A stretch of DNA of 64,000 nt from Metarhizium brunneum. Lineage: Eukaryota; Ascomycota; Sordariomycetes; Hypocreales; Clavicipitaceae. Both the position numbers and the translations under genes were made by a program. This document shows positions 55,686-64,000 of this stretch, one piece after another (position 1 is the first letter of the stretch; each line of letters starts with the position of its first letter). Where the stretch lies: contig NC_089423.1 in NCBI RefSeq assembly GCF_013426205.1, forward strand, positions 7,006,001 through 7,070,000. Direction: 5' to 3'. The notes under the pieces are model-generated. The model saw only the letters and a list, made by a program, of their open reading frames with translations. It ran no database searches and was not told where the DNA came from.

Positions 55686-57449
55686 CTAGCGAAACAAACC
55701 CATACCAGAAGTGCGAGTTTGTCCGGTTTGACCCCATCGAGCAAAGCGGTAAGTACGAGGAGCCATTGGCTGTTCTCGTGCTGATCCCCCCAGCGCACAT
55801 TCTGACTCTGTGCTGTCGACACTCATTGCATCGTCGTCGAGGGTCTCGGGTGCTTCCTCGCCATCATGGCCAGACTCACCACCTAGGTCTGGCTCGGGTG
55901 CGTCCTCGCCGTCATGGCCGGAGCCACCACCCATTTCAGACTCACCGCCATGATCGAACCCGTCGTCAAGGCCAAAATCATCGCGCGATTCTGGCTCTGA
56001 TGCGCCCCCGCCACTTTGGCCGGAGTCATCACTACCCCAATGTAAACCACGACTCGATCCAAGGCCGAGGGATTGAGTGATCCCTGCGGATGATGGCCGT
56101 GGGCGCGTGAGACGCGGTTCGCTGTCCAAGCCCTGAGCTTCCGACGATGCGGCCGGGCGACTTCTGTCGTCGCTTGGCGTTGCAGAGACATGGGACAAGC
56201 GCCGCCGTCTCGTGGTACTCGTGGTACTCGTGGGCCGCCGAGGCAGGGTGAGGCTTTGAAACGGATCGACATCGTCGTCGTCGTCGTCGTCGTCGCCCTG
56301 GCCGCCGCCTTGGTGATCGTCATCTGGGCCAAGGTTGCTCTGTGCCGATCGAGTGGCTTTGGCCTTGCGCCTCATTTCCTCAATCAGAGCCAGCTTGTGG
56401 TACTCGTGAAGCTGTTCTCTGGTCGGGGGCTGGCGGCCGCCGTGAGCCGACTGTGCGCTCTCATACACAAACTCTACGGGCAAGAACATTCTGAGTTTTG
56501 TGTCTGGATCAACAATCTGATCCAGTGCCCGGATGAGATTGGTCAAATCTTGAGTCGTGACAAAGTACGGCTCTTCATCTGCGGGCACAAAGCTGTCAGT
56601 TGGTGTCTGGATCACCTTTTCCAACGACTGAAACACGCGGGAGATGATGGGAATCGTCTTGATTCCCTCCGCCCTCCTACGTGCGAGCACCTCTGCGTGG
56701 ACCCCTGCAATTGAGCAAGGGCAGCTTTCTCGACATAGGGCGGCGAATGCCACCAAGAACTCGTCCCCGAGGTGGTTGAGCCGCCAGACTCTTTGATCGT
56801 TTGTACGCAGAATAACGGCGTACTGAATTGCGGTGGCTAGCAAAGACGGTCGCGAAGAGCTTTCCCCCCCGGCCCATGCGGGATGAGGGATGAGCCAGGC
56901 GAGGTGGTCACTGAAATCGGAGGACCAGGTGTGGTTCTCTTCAACTTCGCCTCCCAAGTCGCCTCGACAACTAAGCTCAAAAGAGAGCTTGGTGTTGAAG
57001 CCCACAATGTCCCACGGCGTGCACTTGGCGTATTGTAGGCATATCTTCCAGAGCATGTGATATAGCTTCACGTCATTAATGTCGATCCAGTGGTGCTTTT
57101 CGGCTTCCCACTGGTCGAGAACGTCGTTCTCGTCCTGCTTGGACCAGCCATCTCGACCAACATGGACCTTGGGCATTGCAGGATGAATGGACTTCTTCAT
57201 CCGCTTGTTCAGGGCCGTGAGCTGATCCTTGTGGATGGCCGAGGCTGGATCAAGCACATCGGACTGGTACTTGTCAGCCATCCTCTGAAACGCCTTTAGC
57301 ATTCCAACGTGCATCTTTCGAGGGTCGAGCTCGACTTCTTCGTGCTCTTCATCGTCGTTCTCGTCTCGTATATTCCCACGAGTCGTTCTCCTGGTGAGTT
57401 TGGCCTTGGCCTTGGACTTGGCCGATCTCGAGGGTCGTGGTTCGGACAT
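55686..57449 (-). CDS. Gene G: hypothetical protein with acidic low-complexity tail, 587 aa
   Basis: Family not named, but the first 370 residues look like a conserved globular domain: basic N-terminus with alternating Lys/Ala (SAKSKAKAKLTRR), then WIDINDVKLYHMLW, CRGDLGGEVEENHTW, ATAIQYAVILRTNDQRVW and PVEFVYESAQ. From memory, IQYAVI.RT.D.R.W proteins are repeated in Hypocreales accessory regions. The rest is low complexity: an Asp8 run from a CGT/GTC microsatellite (56,271-56,295), Ser/Thr/Arg-rich stretches and several Gly/Asp/Glu repeats (DLGGESGHDGEEAPE types). ATG at 57,449 follows an A-rich leader; no intron seen. The gene lies between two inverted-repeat arms (54.5-55.0 and 58.1-58.3 kb). 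A fragment of a paralogue is at 52,440-52,530. Confidence 0.75.
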   Translation of the reverse strand: MSEPRPSRSAKSKAKAKLTRRTTRGNIRDENDDEEHEEVELDPRKMHVGMLKAFQRMADKYQSDVLDPASAIHKDQLTALNKRMKKSIHPAMPKVHVGRDGWSKQDENDVLDQWEAEKHHWIDINDVKLYHMLWKICLQYAKCTPWDIVGFNTKLSFELSCRGDLGGEVEENHTWSSDFSDHLAWLIPHPAWAGGESSSRPSLLATAIQYAVILRTNDQRVWRLNHLGDEFLVAFAALCRESCPCSIAGVHAEVLARRRAEGIKTIPIISRVFQSLEKVIQTPTDSFVPADEEPYFVTTQDLTNLIRALDQIVDPDTKLRMFLPVEFVYESAQSAHGGRQPPTREQLHEYHKLALIEEMRRKAKATRSAQSNLGPDDDHQGGGQGDDDDDDDDVDPFQSLTLPRRPTSTTSTTRRRRLSHVSATPSDDRSRPAASSEAQGLDSEPRLTRPRPSSAGITQSLGLGSSRGLHWGSDDSGQSGGGASEPESRDDFGLDDGFDHGGESEMGGGSGHDGEDAPEPDLGGESGHDGEEAPETLDDDAMSVDSTESECALGGSAREQPMAPRTYRFARWGQTGQTRTSGMGLFR

Positions 57450-58089
57450 TTTTTTTTTTCGTCTAGTTCAAGTTGGCGAGTTAGCAGGCTGCATTAGACT
57501 CGTAAAACAATCAAAATAAAAGGGATGCACGTTACGCAGGGAAGACTCGAATTTCATGAAATTGTATTTCAAGTGTGAAGAATGAGATTGGAGTTGTCTG
57601 GTCTGGCTTCTGTAGGTGACTGAGTCTGTGCACCATGGCAGCTGCAAATTTTATTATTTGCACAAAACCGGCACTTGAGGTGCAAACGGGCTACACAATG
57701 GTAAAAAAACAGAAGAGAATTACTGTGATCTCGACGCAACCAAACCACGTAATATTTTCACCAAATTAGTGTCACTGCTTTACAACTCAGCGCCTTTGGA
57801 ATCCAAGGTTTACTTGAATTTACTACGACACACTTGCGGTATCTAAATGCACTACTCTGCAGAGATACTCAGATAAAGGCACCGTTCCTCGTTTGCAATC
57901 CAGATTCCGTGGTATTACGTTTGCCTTATTGTGGACGAGGTCCACGAAACCGAAGGTTTTTAGCTATTAAAATATGTAATTCATGGTATTTATGGAATCA
58001 GTGGTGACACTTGTCGTAACATCTCTAGGCCTGGGGCTGCTGAAAAGTAAAGTGAAATCACAGAGTAAGCAATTGGTCTACATGGCACA
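57450..58089. other. Intergenic, gene G 5' flank
   Basis: No gene seen. Short AT-richer stretches; nothing repeated within the window was found except at the right end. Confidence 0.5.
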
Positions 58090-58330
58090 TGAAATAGCAG
58101 CATAGCAGGGCGAAACTTGGTCAGTTAAATGAGAAGATGTAAAAGCAAAGCCATATCCTAATAAATCCCCCCTCATTTACACAATATCCACCACGAAATA
58201 TAAAGCGGCAGTAAAGGAATTCCTCAAGCTTCTTTGGCATTGGCAGCCAGTAAGCACAACTTTTAGAATCTCGTGTTTTCTCACTTTAACAATACGGGCG
58301 CAGCACTCGGATTCCCACCTGGAAGAAGGG
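58090..58330 (-). repeat. Right arm of the inverted repeat around gene G
   Basis: Reverse complement matches 54,483-54,600 and 54,870-55,000 without the 270-base insertion found there. On the minus strand it reads CCARIVKVRKHEI and ALYFVVDIV, so it may be an eroded coding segment. Confidence 0.65.
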
Positions 58331-58523
58331 TTGTGTGTGGATGACAATGAAAGCGACAAAGGCAATGGAGCTGAATCTAGTAATGAATTGACTTGGATGA
58401 GTCAAGAGTTCTGCATTGATTGAGTGCCAACTACATAACAAACAGAATATGGAAAAAAAGAAAAAAGGGCCACGAAGCTGCCTTGTGCACACGAATGTGC
58501 CATCGGTACCATATATGTGCGTC

Positions 58524-59863
58524 TTACTCTCGCTTTCTCACTCGGCGCCCAGCAGAAAATTTAGAGAAAAAGCGACTTTGCTCGCAAAATTCAGTCTTGT
58601 CGACATTCTTGTAGACCTCTGGAAACGGAGGTCTGGACTTTGGCGGCATGCGAGAATAGACAAACAAGGCCAAAAAGGTGTCCCCGTTTTTCATATCCGC
58701 CATTCTCCATTCAGGCGATGCGTAGTCGGGCAACTTTCCAACTGGAATGCTATTATTGCCGAAATCATCGTAGACCCGAATCAAGTCACTGCCATCAGCA
58801 GTGTCCCTATACTTGACAATAGCCATGAGGTTGTATGGCATTTGTCCTGGGCGTCCTGTTCGCTGCCAGCGCATGACTCCATCGACGTCGACAGATTTGC
58901 CAACCTCCAGAGTGAAACGGCGAAAAGCATTGAAATCAAGCTTTTCTTGGCCAACATCCTTTACCGTAAACGTTGCGTAAAAGAAGGACGGTGCGTCTGG
59001 GCGGACCAGGACGGTAAATTCTCCGACGGAGAACTCTCCAAACAGTTTGTTCACCTCGACGTCCAGGCTCATTCCTGGAAAGGCATCGAGTCGAACAGAG
59101 TCGGGAGTCGGCGTAGGATGCCACTTTGCAAAGTAGTCCTTCACCTCAGTAGGCGTGGCCTTGTGCTGGAGCCGGCGCCACCGACGAGTATCCTGCTGCC
59201 ACCAGAGATGATCCAGCATTAGATTGAATTGCGGCATGGACCAAAGGGTGGTCTGCATTCGCGCGTGGCTCACAAGGTTCTTGAAATGGAGGTCTTCAGG
59301 TGCGACGTTGTCCAATTTCTTTCCCCATACCTGGACAGTAAGATTGTCCAAGGCAACACCAATTGTATTTAGCGACAGGCCGAGAAGCAGCCAGGCGTGA
59401 GCCATAAACGGGTTATCGTCCTCCATTTGCTTCACGGACTCATCATGCTTGTTCCATAATGGCTCATTCATGGAGACGTAGATTCTTTTAAGAAGCACAA
59501 TCAGGCAGTTGATACCCGATGTCGAAGCGCCAAGGTCATGTTTACCATTGGGCCAAAACGTGAGGACTTTGTCCCGCAGTTGATCGTGAGACTCGTTGGC
59601 ATGATCTTCGCGAACATCTCGAAAGCTAGCCATTTTGTCGAGAATCAAGATCGCGGAGGGGATTGTCGGCTTGTTTGTAAATTTGTCAAGTGCTACAAAA
59701 TAGTGGTTAGCACACAATTCGAAGAGACACGGGTCTGCTTACATGGGAAGAGTTTTGGATTCTTTTTGGTAGCAAACAAGAATTCGTTGTTGGAGGTAAA
59801 GTCGAGATTGTGCTGTTTAAAGTTGCCAGTTGTCGGGCGGTAAATTTCGATTCGACCGTTTGT
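58524..59863 (-). CDS. Gene H: possible USP-like hypothetical protein, two exons, 5' end missing
   Basis: Exon 58,524-59,692 joins 59,743-59,863 across a 50-base intron (donor GTAAGC, branch TGCTAACC, acceptor TTTGTAG), giving about 429 codons. The upstream exon (NGRIEIYRPTTGNF...FATKKNPKLFP) is open to a TAA at 59,864-59,866 but has no ATG. Either another exon lies further up, the 5' end is lost, or translation starts inside at 59,633 (MASFRDVRED). The N-terminal part has STSGINCLIVLLKRIY, and near the end YNLMAIVKYRDTADGSDLIRVY, which loosely recalls the Cys-box and late strands of ubiquitin-specific protease folds. No catalytic His box is clear, so this is a hint only. Decayed copies at 50,536-50,750 and 2,590-2,660. 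Confidence 0.6.
59693..59742 (-). other. Intron of gene H (50 bp)
   Basis: Donor GTAAGC at 59,742, branch point GTGCTAACC, acceptor TTTTGTAG ending at 59,693. Removal joins CCA-T to CA-CTT in frame. Typical length and signals for filamentous fungi. Confidence 0.75.
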
Positions 59864-60274
59864 TTACGCCAGAGCCACGTGGGCCACTGCTTAGTTTTTT
59901 TTTTCTTTTTTTTTTCTTAACATGTATAACTCACCAACGTAAATTTACTTTTCTACTTATAAATATGCTGGCAAAATTACGAGTACGCGCTGGCGTTGAC
60001 GTGCGGGAGCGGCTGACCAGTCACCCTTTTTTACAGTTTCTTGAACGTAATCTTCTACGCTCTCTCTTACAAAAGGGGTGGTGGTTGAGGACTGTTCACT
60101 TTGGCAAAACTTGGCATTGCACATGTGCAAAATTCATTGAGACCAGACAACACAACTTTTTTATTCATCCCCAAATACCAAATACCAAAAAAAAAAAAGA
60201 GAAAACCGCCCCTCCCCCCCCTCCCCCCCTCTCCCGCCCTTCCCACAAGAACAAGGAGATAAAAATGAAACCAA
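59864..60274. other. Upstream of gene H and downstream of gene I
   Basis: Contains a T-rich run (59,897-59,928) and a C-rich run (60,207-60,240). The first 40 bases (AGAGCCACGTGG block) are shared with 2,622-2,660. No gene recognised. Confidence 0.45.
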
Positions 60275-61363
60275 TCAATCTTCACCAGAGATCACGGTGA
60301 ACGCGCACTTGACACTGACCCTGAGGTAATTCTTCATGAAGTCAGTGATGGGAATATCTTGATTCCCCTTTGCGAGCTGATTGGCCCATGCGGCAAGTCC
60401 AGCCCAGGAACGAAACAGTTCCATGTGGTTGAATGGAGTCGCGGCTTGTTGGTCGCGTAGACGCACAACCAACTTGCGAAACCCCTCGCCGTAAACGTGA
60501 CAGTCAACTTGGACTGCCGGGGACACGTAGAGCCGGAGATCCCGACCCGGACGCCCGTAGCAAGCCTCCCAGTCTCTCTCCGGGGGGAACGGAATGTCAA
60601 ATGTCCCGAACTCGTGGTGCGGGAATCCCGGCCAGGCAGGCCAGCTTGGAGGCGCCTCGCTGCCCATGATGCTTTTCCAAGCCGATCTCAGTGCCTCCTC
60701 CGAGGGGTCCATCTCCCTCCCTTTGCCCTTGCCACCTGCGGATGGAGCGGCGGGCTTTGTGGCGGCAGTGTCCTTGGACGACTTGCCTGAAGCCACGCCA
60801 GAATCATCTTTCGGCGCTGGGCCAGCAGCAGCCTCGGTATTGGGAGCCCATCGAGACTTTCCCAAGTCACCGGGTGCGCTGGGCTTGGTGACGGGCTTCG
60901 CAGCGGGCTGGGAGGACTCCCTGGCCTCACGCTCGAGCTTGAATCTTTGAAACTTTTCCACCAACCTGGCCTTGGTGGCCTCCTGAGCCTTCAGGTACAG
61001 TGTGCTGTACACAATGTCGGCTGGCTCAGTCGTCTGGGCGGGACAGTATCTCTCAGTCATCCACCACATGCTGATGCCGAGCATTCGGCACAGCTTTTCC
61101 ATCATTTTGAACTCGACAAATGGTCTGCCGAGAATGGTGACGGGGGGAGTAAGCTCCCGGAGCTTCTCCTGGTAGACTTCGGATCTCATGTCGTGCAAGA
61201 GACTCATCACTTGGCCAGTGGTGACGTGAGGGCGGACTTTGCGTACCGCTGCCATCACCGTCTCCTTGAGCGGCTGGTTGACGATATCGCCTTCAGCCCA
61301 GGCGACAAACTCCTCTGGCTTCTCTTTGGCAAGCTTCAAAACTTGCTGCTCATTCAACGCCAT
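60275..61363 (-). CDS. Gene I: hypothetical protein, 362 aa
   Basis: Family not recognised. Start ATG 61,363 (MALNEQQVLK); the frame stays open upstream only through a CCA/GCA microsatellite without a methionine, so the longer frame is not used. Residues 1-155 are helical (KLCRMLGISMWWMTERYCP, YLKAQEATKARLVEKFQRF). Residues about 155-225 are a Pro/Ala/Lys/Ser linker. The C-terminal 135 residues look conserved (SAWKSIMG, WPAWPGFP, DWEACYGRPGRDLRLYV, LFRSWAGLAAWANQLAKG). Nucleocytosolic; no signal peptide. No intron. A doubtful fragment of a paralogue is at 51,715-51,873. It lies between H and J, all on the minus strand, with gaps of 0.4-0.6 kb. Confidence 0.75.
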   Translation of the reverse strand: MALNEQQVLKLAKEKPEEFVAWAEGDIVNQPLKETVMAAVRKVRPHVTTGQVMSLLHDMRSEVYQEKLRELTPPVTILGRPFVEFKMMEKLCRMLGISMWWMTERYCPAQTTEPADIVYSTLYLKAQEATKARLVEKFQRFKLEREARESSQPAAKPVTKPSAPGDLGKSRWAPNTEAAAGPAPKDDSGVASGKSSKDTAATKPAAPSAGGKGKGREMDPSEEALRSAWKSIMGSEAPPSWPAWPGFPHHEFGTFDIPFPPERDWEACYGRPGRDLRLYVSPAVQVDCHVYGEGFRKLVVRLRDQQAATPFNHMELFRSWAGLAAWANQLAKGNQDIPITDFMKNYLRVSVKCAFTVISGED

Positions 61364-61971
61364 TTTGCTGCTGCTGCTTCTGCTGCTGTTGCTGTTGGTG
61401 GTGGTGGTGGTGGTGGTGGTGGTGGTGGTGCTACTGCTGCTGTTGCTGCTGCTGCTGGCGTTGGTGGTTGTTGGAGTAAAGTTAAACGGGCGCTTGCATT
61501 TTGCAACGAATTTAAAAACTAGGAAATTTACTAGCTGACCGTGATTAAATGAGTTACTGCTTGTAGTGAGCACAAGGTGAGTTGAACGTGAACAAGTCAC
61601 GCCAACCAGCCAACCAGAACCAGCCACCCCGGTCAAGAATCACAAAATTCCGTCAAAACTAACATCTCGCTTATTTATTAACACAAAAACGAGCTGAGAG
61701 TGTTATATCTAACCAGATCAATTCGTCCCTCATCATATAGCTTTGGCCCGAAAGTGTATAATTTGAACGAAAGCGCTGGAGATGACTTTACTGGAATTTG
61801 ACCAACAGACAGTCACATAGATCAGCATTGATTGGGAGGCGAAACTTTTTTTTAATTTAGAATATACGCACAAACTTCATCGCCCATTATCGGACCTTTT
61901 GATCGCACTCATGAATCGTGACCATGCCAAACGGCCAACCACGACGCTTCCAGCGTCTCCCAAAATCAGAC
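61364..61971 (-). promoter_or_regulatory. Gene I 5' flank with trinucleotide microsatellites
   Basis: The leader just upstream of the ATG holds GCA/GCT and CCA/GGT repeats (about 61,369-61,460). These would form a polar low-complexity peptide only if a non-ATG start were used. Further up is ordinary intergenic DNA to the stop codon of J. No TATA box is clear. Confidence 0.5.
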
Positions 61972-64000
61972 TTATACCTCGGGTTCGCCGACCGGAGGGT
62001 GGTGGCAGCGAATATGCAAAAGAAAGTCTTTGCCTCCTTCGTTTCTTTGCCACTCCCAGATACGCTCAATGGGAAGGATGACACAAGACCCAAACAGTAC
62101 GGGGGTTCTTGTGCGCAAATGACGTTGAAGATGCAGTGCCGCCACAAGCATGGACGCGTCTCCTGTGCCAGGGGATTCCATAATGGCGGCAAAGGGCATC
62201 AGGTCTGTCCCAGATGAAGCTACCGGGGTGTCCATCGACACCATGTCGGTGCACAGAATGGTATGTCCCGCGCCATCGGCACGAGGCTGTTTGGCAATGC
62301 CAATGGTACGATGCATCCAAGTCTGCACCATGACGGTTTGAATAACTATGCAGTCATTCTCGTCCAAGGACAATGGTTGGTTTCCCTTGTCTTGGGGGCT
62401 GATGCCGATGAAATCCTCCAGCTTATCAACCAAGTCCGCGATCCGCTTTGCAAGCTGGGTTTGGATCAGCACGATGCGAGAACCATTAGCTATGTCTTTG
62501 ACGCAATCAGCATCGGTCTCGGCTTTGGAGACGTCCTTGAACCCTTGCAGGGTTACGGACGCAGAGTGCCAGGCCGCGAGTGCCACCCACAGACCTCCCT
62601 GCCTCATCAGCCCGTGAGGCATCTTGAACTGCCCCGAGATTTTGTAACCAAGGGTCTGGAGGTGCTCGGCCTTTTCGATTTCCGGAACCTCCTGCCAGAA
62701 GATGCTTCCGCGATCAATAAAGCCCACCCCCTCGTGCACAATGGCAGCGAGTCGAATCATGGCCTTCTTGGCCGACACGGTGGCCCCTGGGAAGGTGATG
62801 CCAGTTGCGAGGAACCAAGCAGGAAGAAACTGGTGCTCGAACTGTGGCAGCAATTCCAACAAAAGCTCCTGTGCATTACCTGGCACCAGCGAGAACATGC
62901 GAAGATCGTCACTGCACTCGCGGGCACACTTCATGAGCTTCAGCTGTGACAGGTTCGAATAGACAATGGGAAAGTCTGTCACAAAACATCCAAGCATGTC
63001 ATCCATACTCATTCCATCAAAGTTGGCAAGGAGATCTAGGAGGAATGGGATGGATTGGTCATTGTCAACTCGACGACGAGGCAGCAGCTCAGCGAGCTTT
63101 GACGCCTCGGGCGCCAAGATTGTAATTCCCGTCGTGGGTGTCGAGGTTTGCCACACGTACGAAACAGCTTGGTTGACCTCCCACTGCGATGTTTGCTCGG
63201 GCTTGTACACGATCCGGCCACATTCCCAAATGGCTGCCTGTCGACGACGGCTAATGATGATGGCACCGAGGTTGTGAATTTCCATGGGAATTTGGCTCTT
63301 CTCGGTGCAGAAAAGAACTGCCGGGAAGGAACCGGGCTTGACTGGTTCAATTCTCATCGCCAGTATATGGGCCAAGAAACGGCTACTATTGACCAGATTA
63401 TTGACCCTTGCCCTCATCCGCAACAAACCTGTGATAATGGCATGTATTTCATCAGGGTGGCAAAGAACAATGGATGTCCTTTGCCCGTCGACCTGCGCTT
63501 TAACAAGTTTGACGACTTCATCGACAGAGTCTGGATCCGACCAGAGCAGTCGTTTCGGGGCTGGGCGGGTGGTGGCGACCCGAGTTGGCACCTGTACCAG
63601 TGAGACCGTGAGCTTTGGGCAAAAGTACTCCAGAGCCCTCTGGACGGACTCTTCCGGTTCTTCAAAGGTAGAGACTGTCAGGAAACGAAGACGAGTCTGG
63701 GACGTTGGGTTTGCTGCCCACTTGACCAACTCGAGGATGGCCAAGGCGAATGGTGCCGAGCAATATTGGTCAATCTGCGCCACGATGGTAACGCAGGCCT
63801 GTTCCCACAGCTTGGAGACCTTGGTCTTTCGCAGCTGCTGCAGAAGCAAGGCATAGTCGCAAATGGTGGGAATGGCGAAGTCGGGAGAGAGGGCAGCGCG
63901 CTGCTTCAACTCGGCCGACATGATCTGGCTCTCGGTGTCGTCGGCCACGACGTAGAGCTTGACATGACCCTCGGCAGTCATATCCATTCCCTCAAACAGG
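61972..64000 (-). CDS. Gene J: degenerate DEAH-box helicase-like protein (5' end beyond the window)
   Basis: At least 675 codons; the frame is still open at the window edge (LFEG before the Met at 63,987), so the N-terminus lies outside. Numbered from that Met, HVKLYVVADDTESQIM (8-23) sits where motif Ia should be; ICDYALLLQQLR (42-53) matches the TDG.LL motif Ib; VTIVAQIDQY (66-75) is in the place of the DEAH motif II; FLTVST (102-107) stands for motif III SAT. Further on, TSIVLCHPDE and AVLFCTEKSQIP...LGAIIISRRR match motifs IV and V in position. The C-terminal part, with HTILCTDMVSMDTPV, fits the OB-fold region of DEAH/RHA helicases. Catalytic residues are replaced, so ATPase activity is unlikely; it may be an RNA-binding pseudo-helicase. 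A paralogous fragment is at 50,770-51,260. Identification rests on motif order, not on a database search. Confidence 0.65.
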   Translation of the reverse strand, partial: LFEGMDMTAEGHVKLYVVADDTESQIMSAELKQRAALSPDFAIPTICDYALLLQQLRKTKVSKLWEQACVTIVAQIDQYCSAPFALAILELVKWAANPTSQTRLRFLTVSTFEEPEESVQRALEYFCPKLTVSLVQVPTRVATTRPAPKRLLWSDPDSVDEVVKLVKAQVDGQRTSIVLCHPDEIHAIITGLLRMRARVNNLVNSSRFLAHILAMRIEPVKPGSFPAVLFCTEKSQIPMEIHNLGAIIISRRRQAAIWECGRIVYKPEQTSQWEVNQAVSYVWQTSTPTTGITILAPEASKLAELLPRRRVDNDQSIPFLLDLLANFDGMSMDDMLGCFVTDFPIVYSNLSQLKLMKCARECSDDLRMFSLVPGNAQELLLELLPQFEHQFLPAWFLATGITFPGATVSAKKAMIRLAAIVHEGVGFIDRGSIFWQEVPEIEKAEHLQTLGYKISGQFKMPHGLMRQGGLWVALAAWHSASVTLQGFKDVSKAETDADCVKDIANGSRIVLIQTQLAKRIADLVDKLEDFIGISPQDKGNQPLSLDENDCIVIQTVMVQTWMHRTIGIAKQPRADGAGHTILCTDMVSMDTPVASSGTDLMPFAAIMESPGTGDASMLVAALHLQRHLRTRTPVLFGSCVILPIERIWEWQRNEGGKDFLLHIRCHHPPVGEPEV

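Noticed and set aside
55671..55756. Plus-strand first exon MSADDLAKQTHTRS with a GTAAGT donor, antisense to the end of gene G
   Set aside because: The start context and donor look good, but no second exon or acceptor could be defined and it overlaps a coding 3' end. Left uncalled.
61364..61636. Extended N-terminus of gene I with Thr/Ser/Asn homopolymers
   Set aside because: It requires a non-ATG start and translates a trinucleotide microsatellite. Treated as 5' leader.
1..64000. tRNA, rRNA, CRISPR, bacterial-type terminators or telomere repeats
   Set aside because: Read for these on both strands and none was convincing. Hairpins such as 48,500-48,530 are in eukaryotic relic DNA and are not called as terminators.

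Overview
The window looks like nuclear DNA of a filamentous ascomycete, most likely a Sordariomycete; Hypocreales is my best guess, from the style of the gene families. The reasons are compact, mostly intronless eukaryotic genes with CA-rich 5' flanks, one 50-base fungal intron, and a 34-kb AT-saturated block of LTR retrotransposons in which nearly every G:C pair has become A:T (the footprint of repeat-induced point mutation, RIP). There are no bacterial operons, rRNA genes, tRNA genes, CRISPR arrays or telomere repeats. I recognise no housekeeping gene.

Layout. (1) 1-2,560: AT-rich DNA with two arrays of a satellite of about 162 bp around an unresolved GC-richer island. (2) 2.6-13.6 kb: a gene cluster with a CCHC zinc-knuckle protein (A), two coiled-coil proteins (B, C), a 499-aa protein (D) and a short protein (E) that is the stump of a second zinc-knuckle gene. 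Broken pieces of the same families lie between them. (3) 14.4-49.1 kb: satellite array, two tandem copies of a relic ORF, a stack of four nested Ty3/Gypsy chromovirus elements, then satellite again. Every element has a 5-bp target duplication I can read (CTAAT, AGATT, CTTAT, TTAAG), so the order of insertion can be reconstructed: E4 first, E1 and E3 into E4, E2 into E1. (4) 49.2-53.4 kb: a graveyard of pseudogene fragments, each matching one of the intact genes on either side (A, H, J, C, G, F, perhaps I). (5) 53.4-64 kb: minisatellite, small gene F, inverted and direct repeats, then genes G, H, I and J on the minus strand. J runs off the right edge.

The most interesting point is the gene set. 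A to J are mostly unrecognised proteins, but they behave as one recurrent set: pieces of the same families recur as relics within this one window, in shuffled order and including a conserved promoter. J has the fold signature of a DEAH-box RNA helicase but its motifs Ia, II and III are lost, so it is probably a pseudo-helicase. A decayed paralogue at 50.8-51.3 kb keeps the same landmarks. Together with nucleic-acid-binding zinc knuckles, long coiled coils and a possible USP-like protein (H), this suggests an accessory nucleoprotein-related gene consortium that duplicates and decays locally. Its function is unknown to me. The nucleosome-length satellite bracketing a RIP-saturated retroelement stack makes a centromeric, pericentromeric or subtelomeric location plausible; this is inference only.
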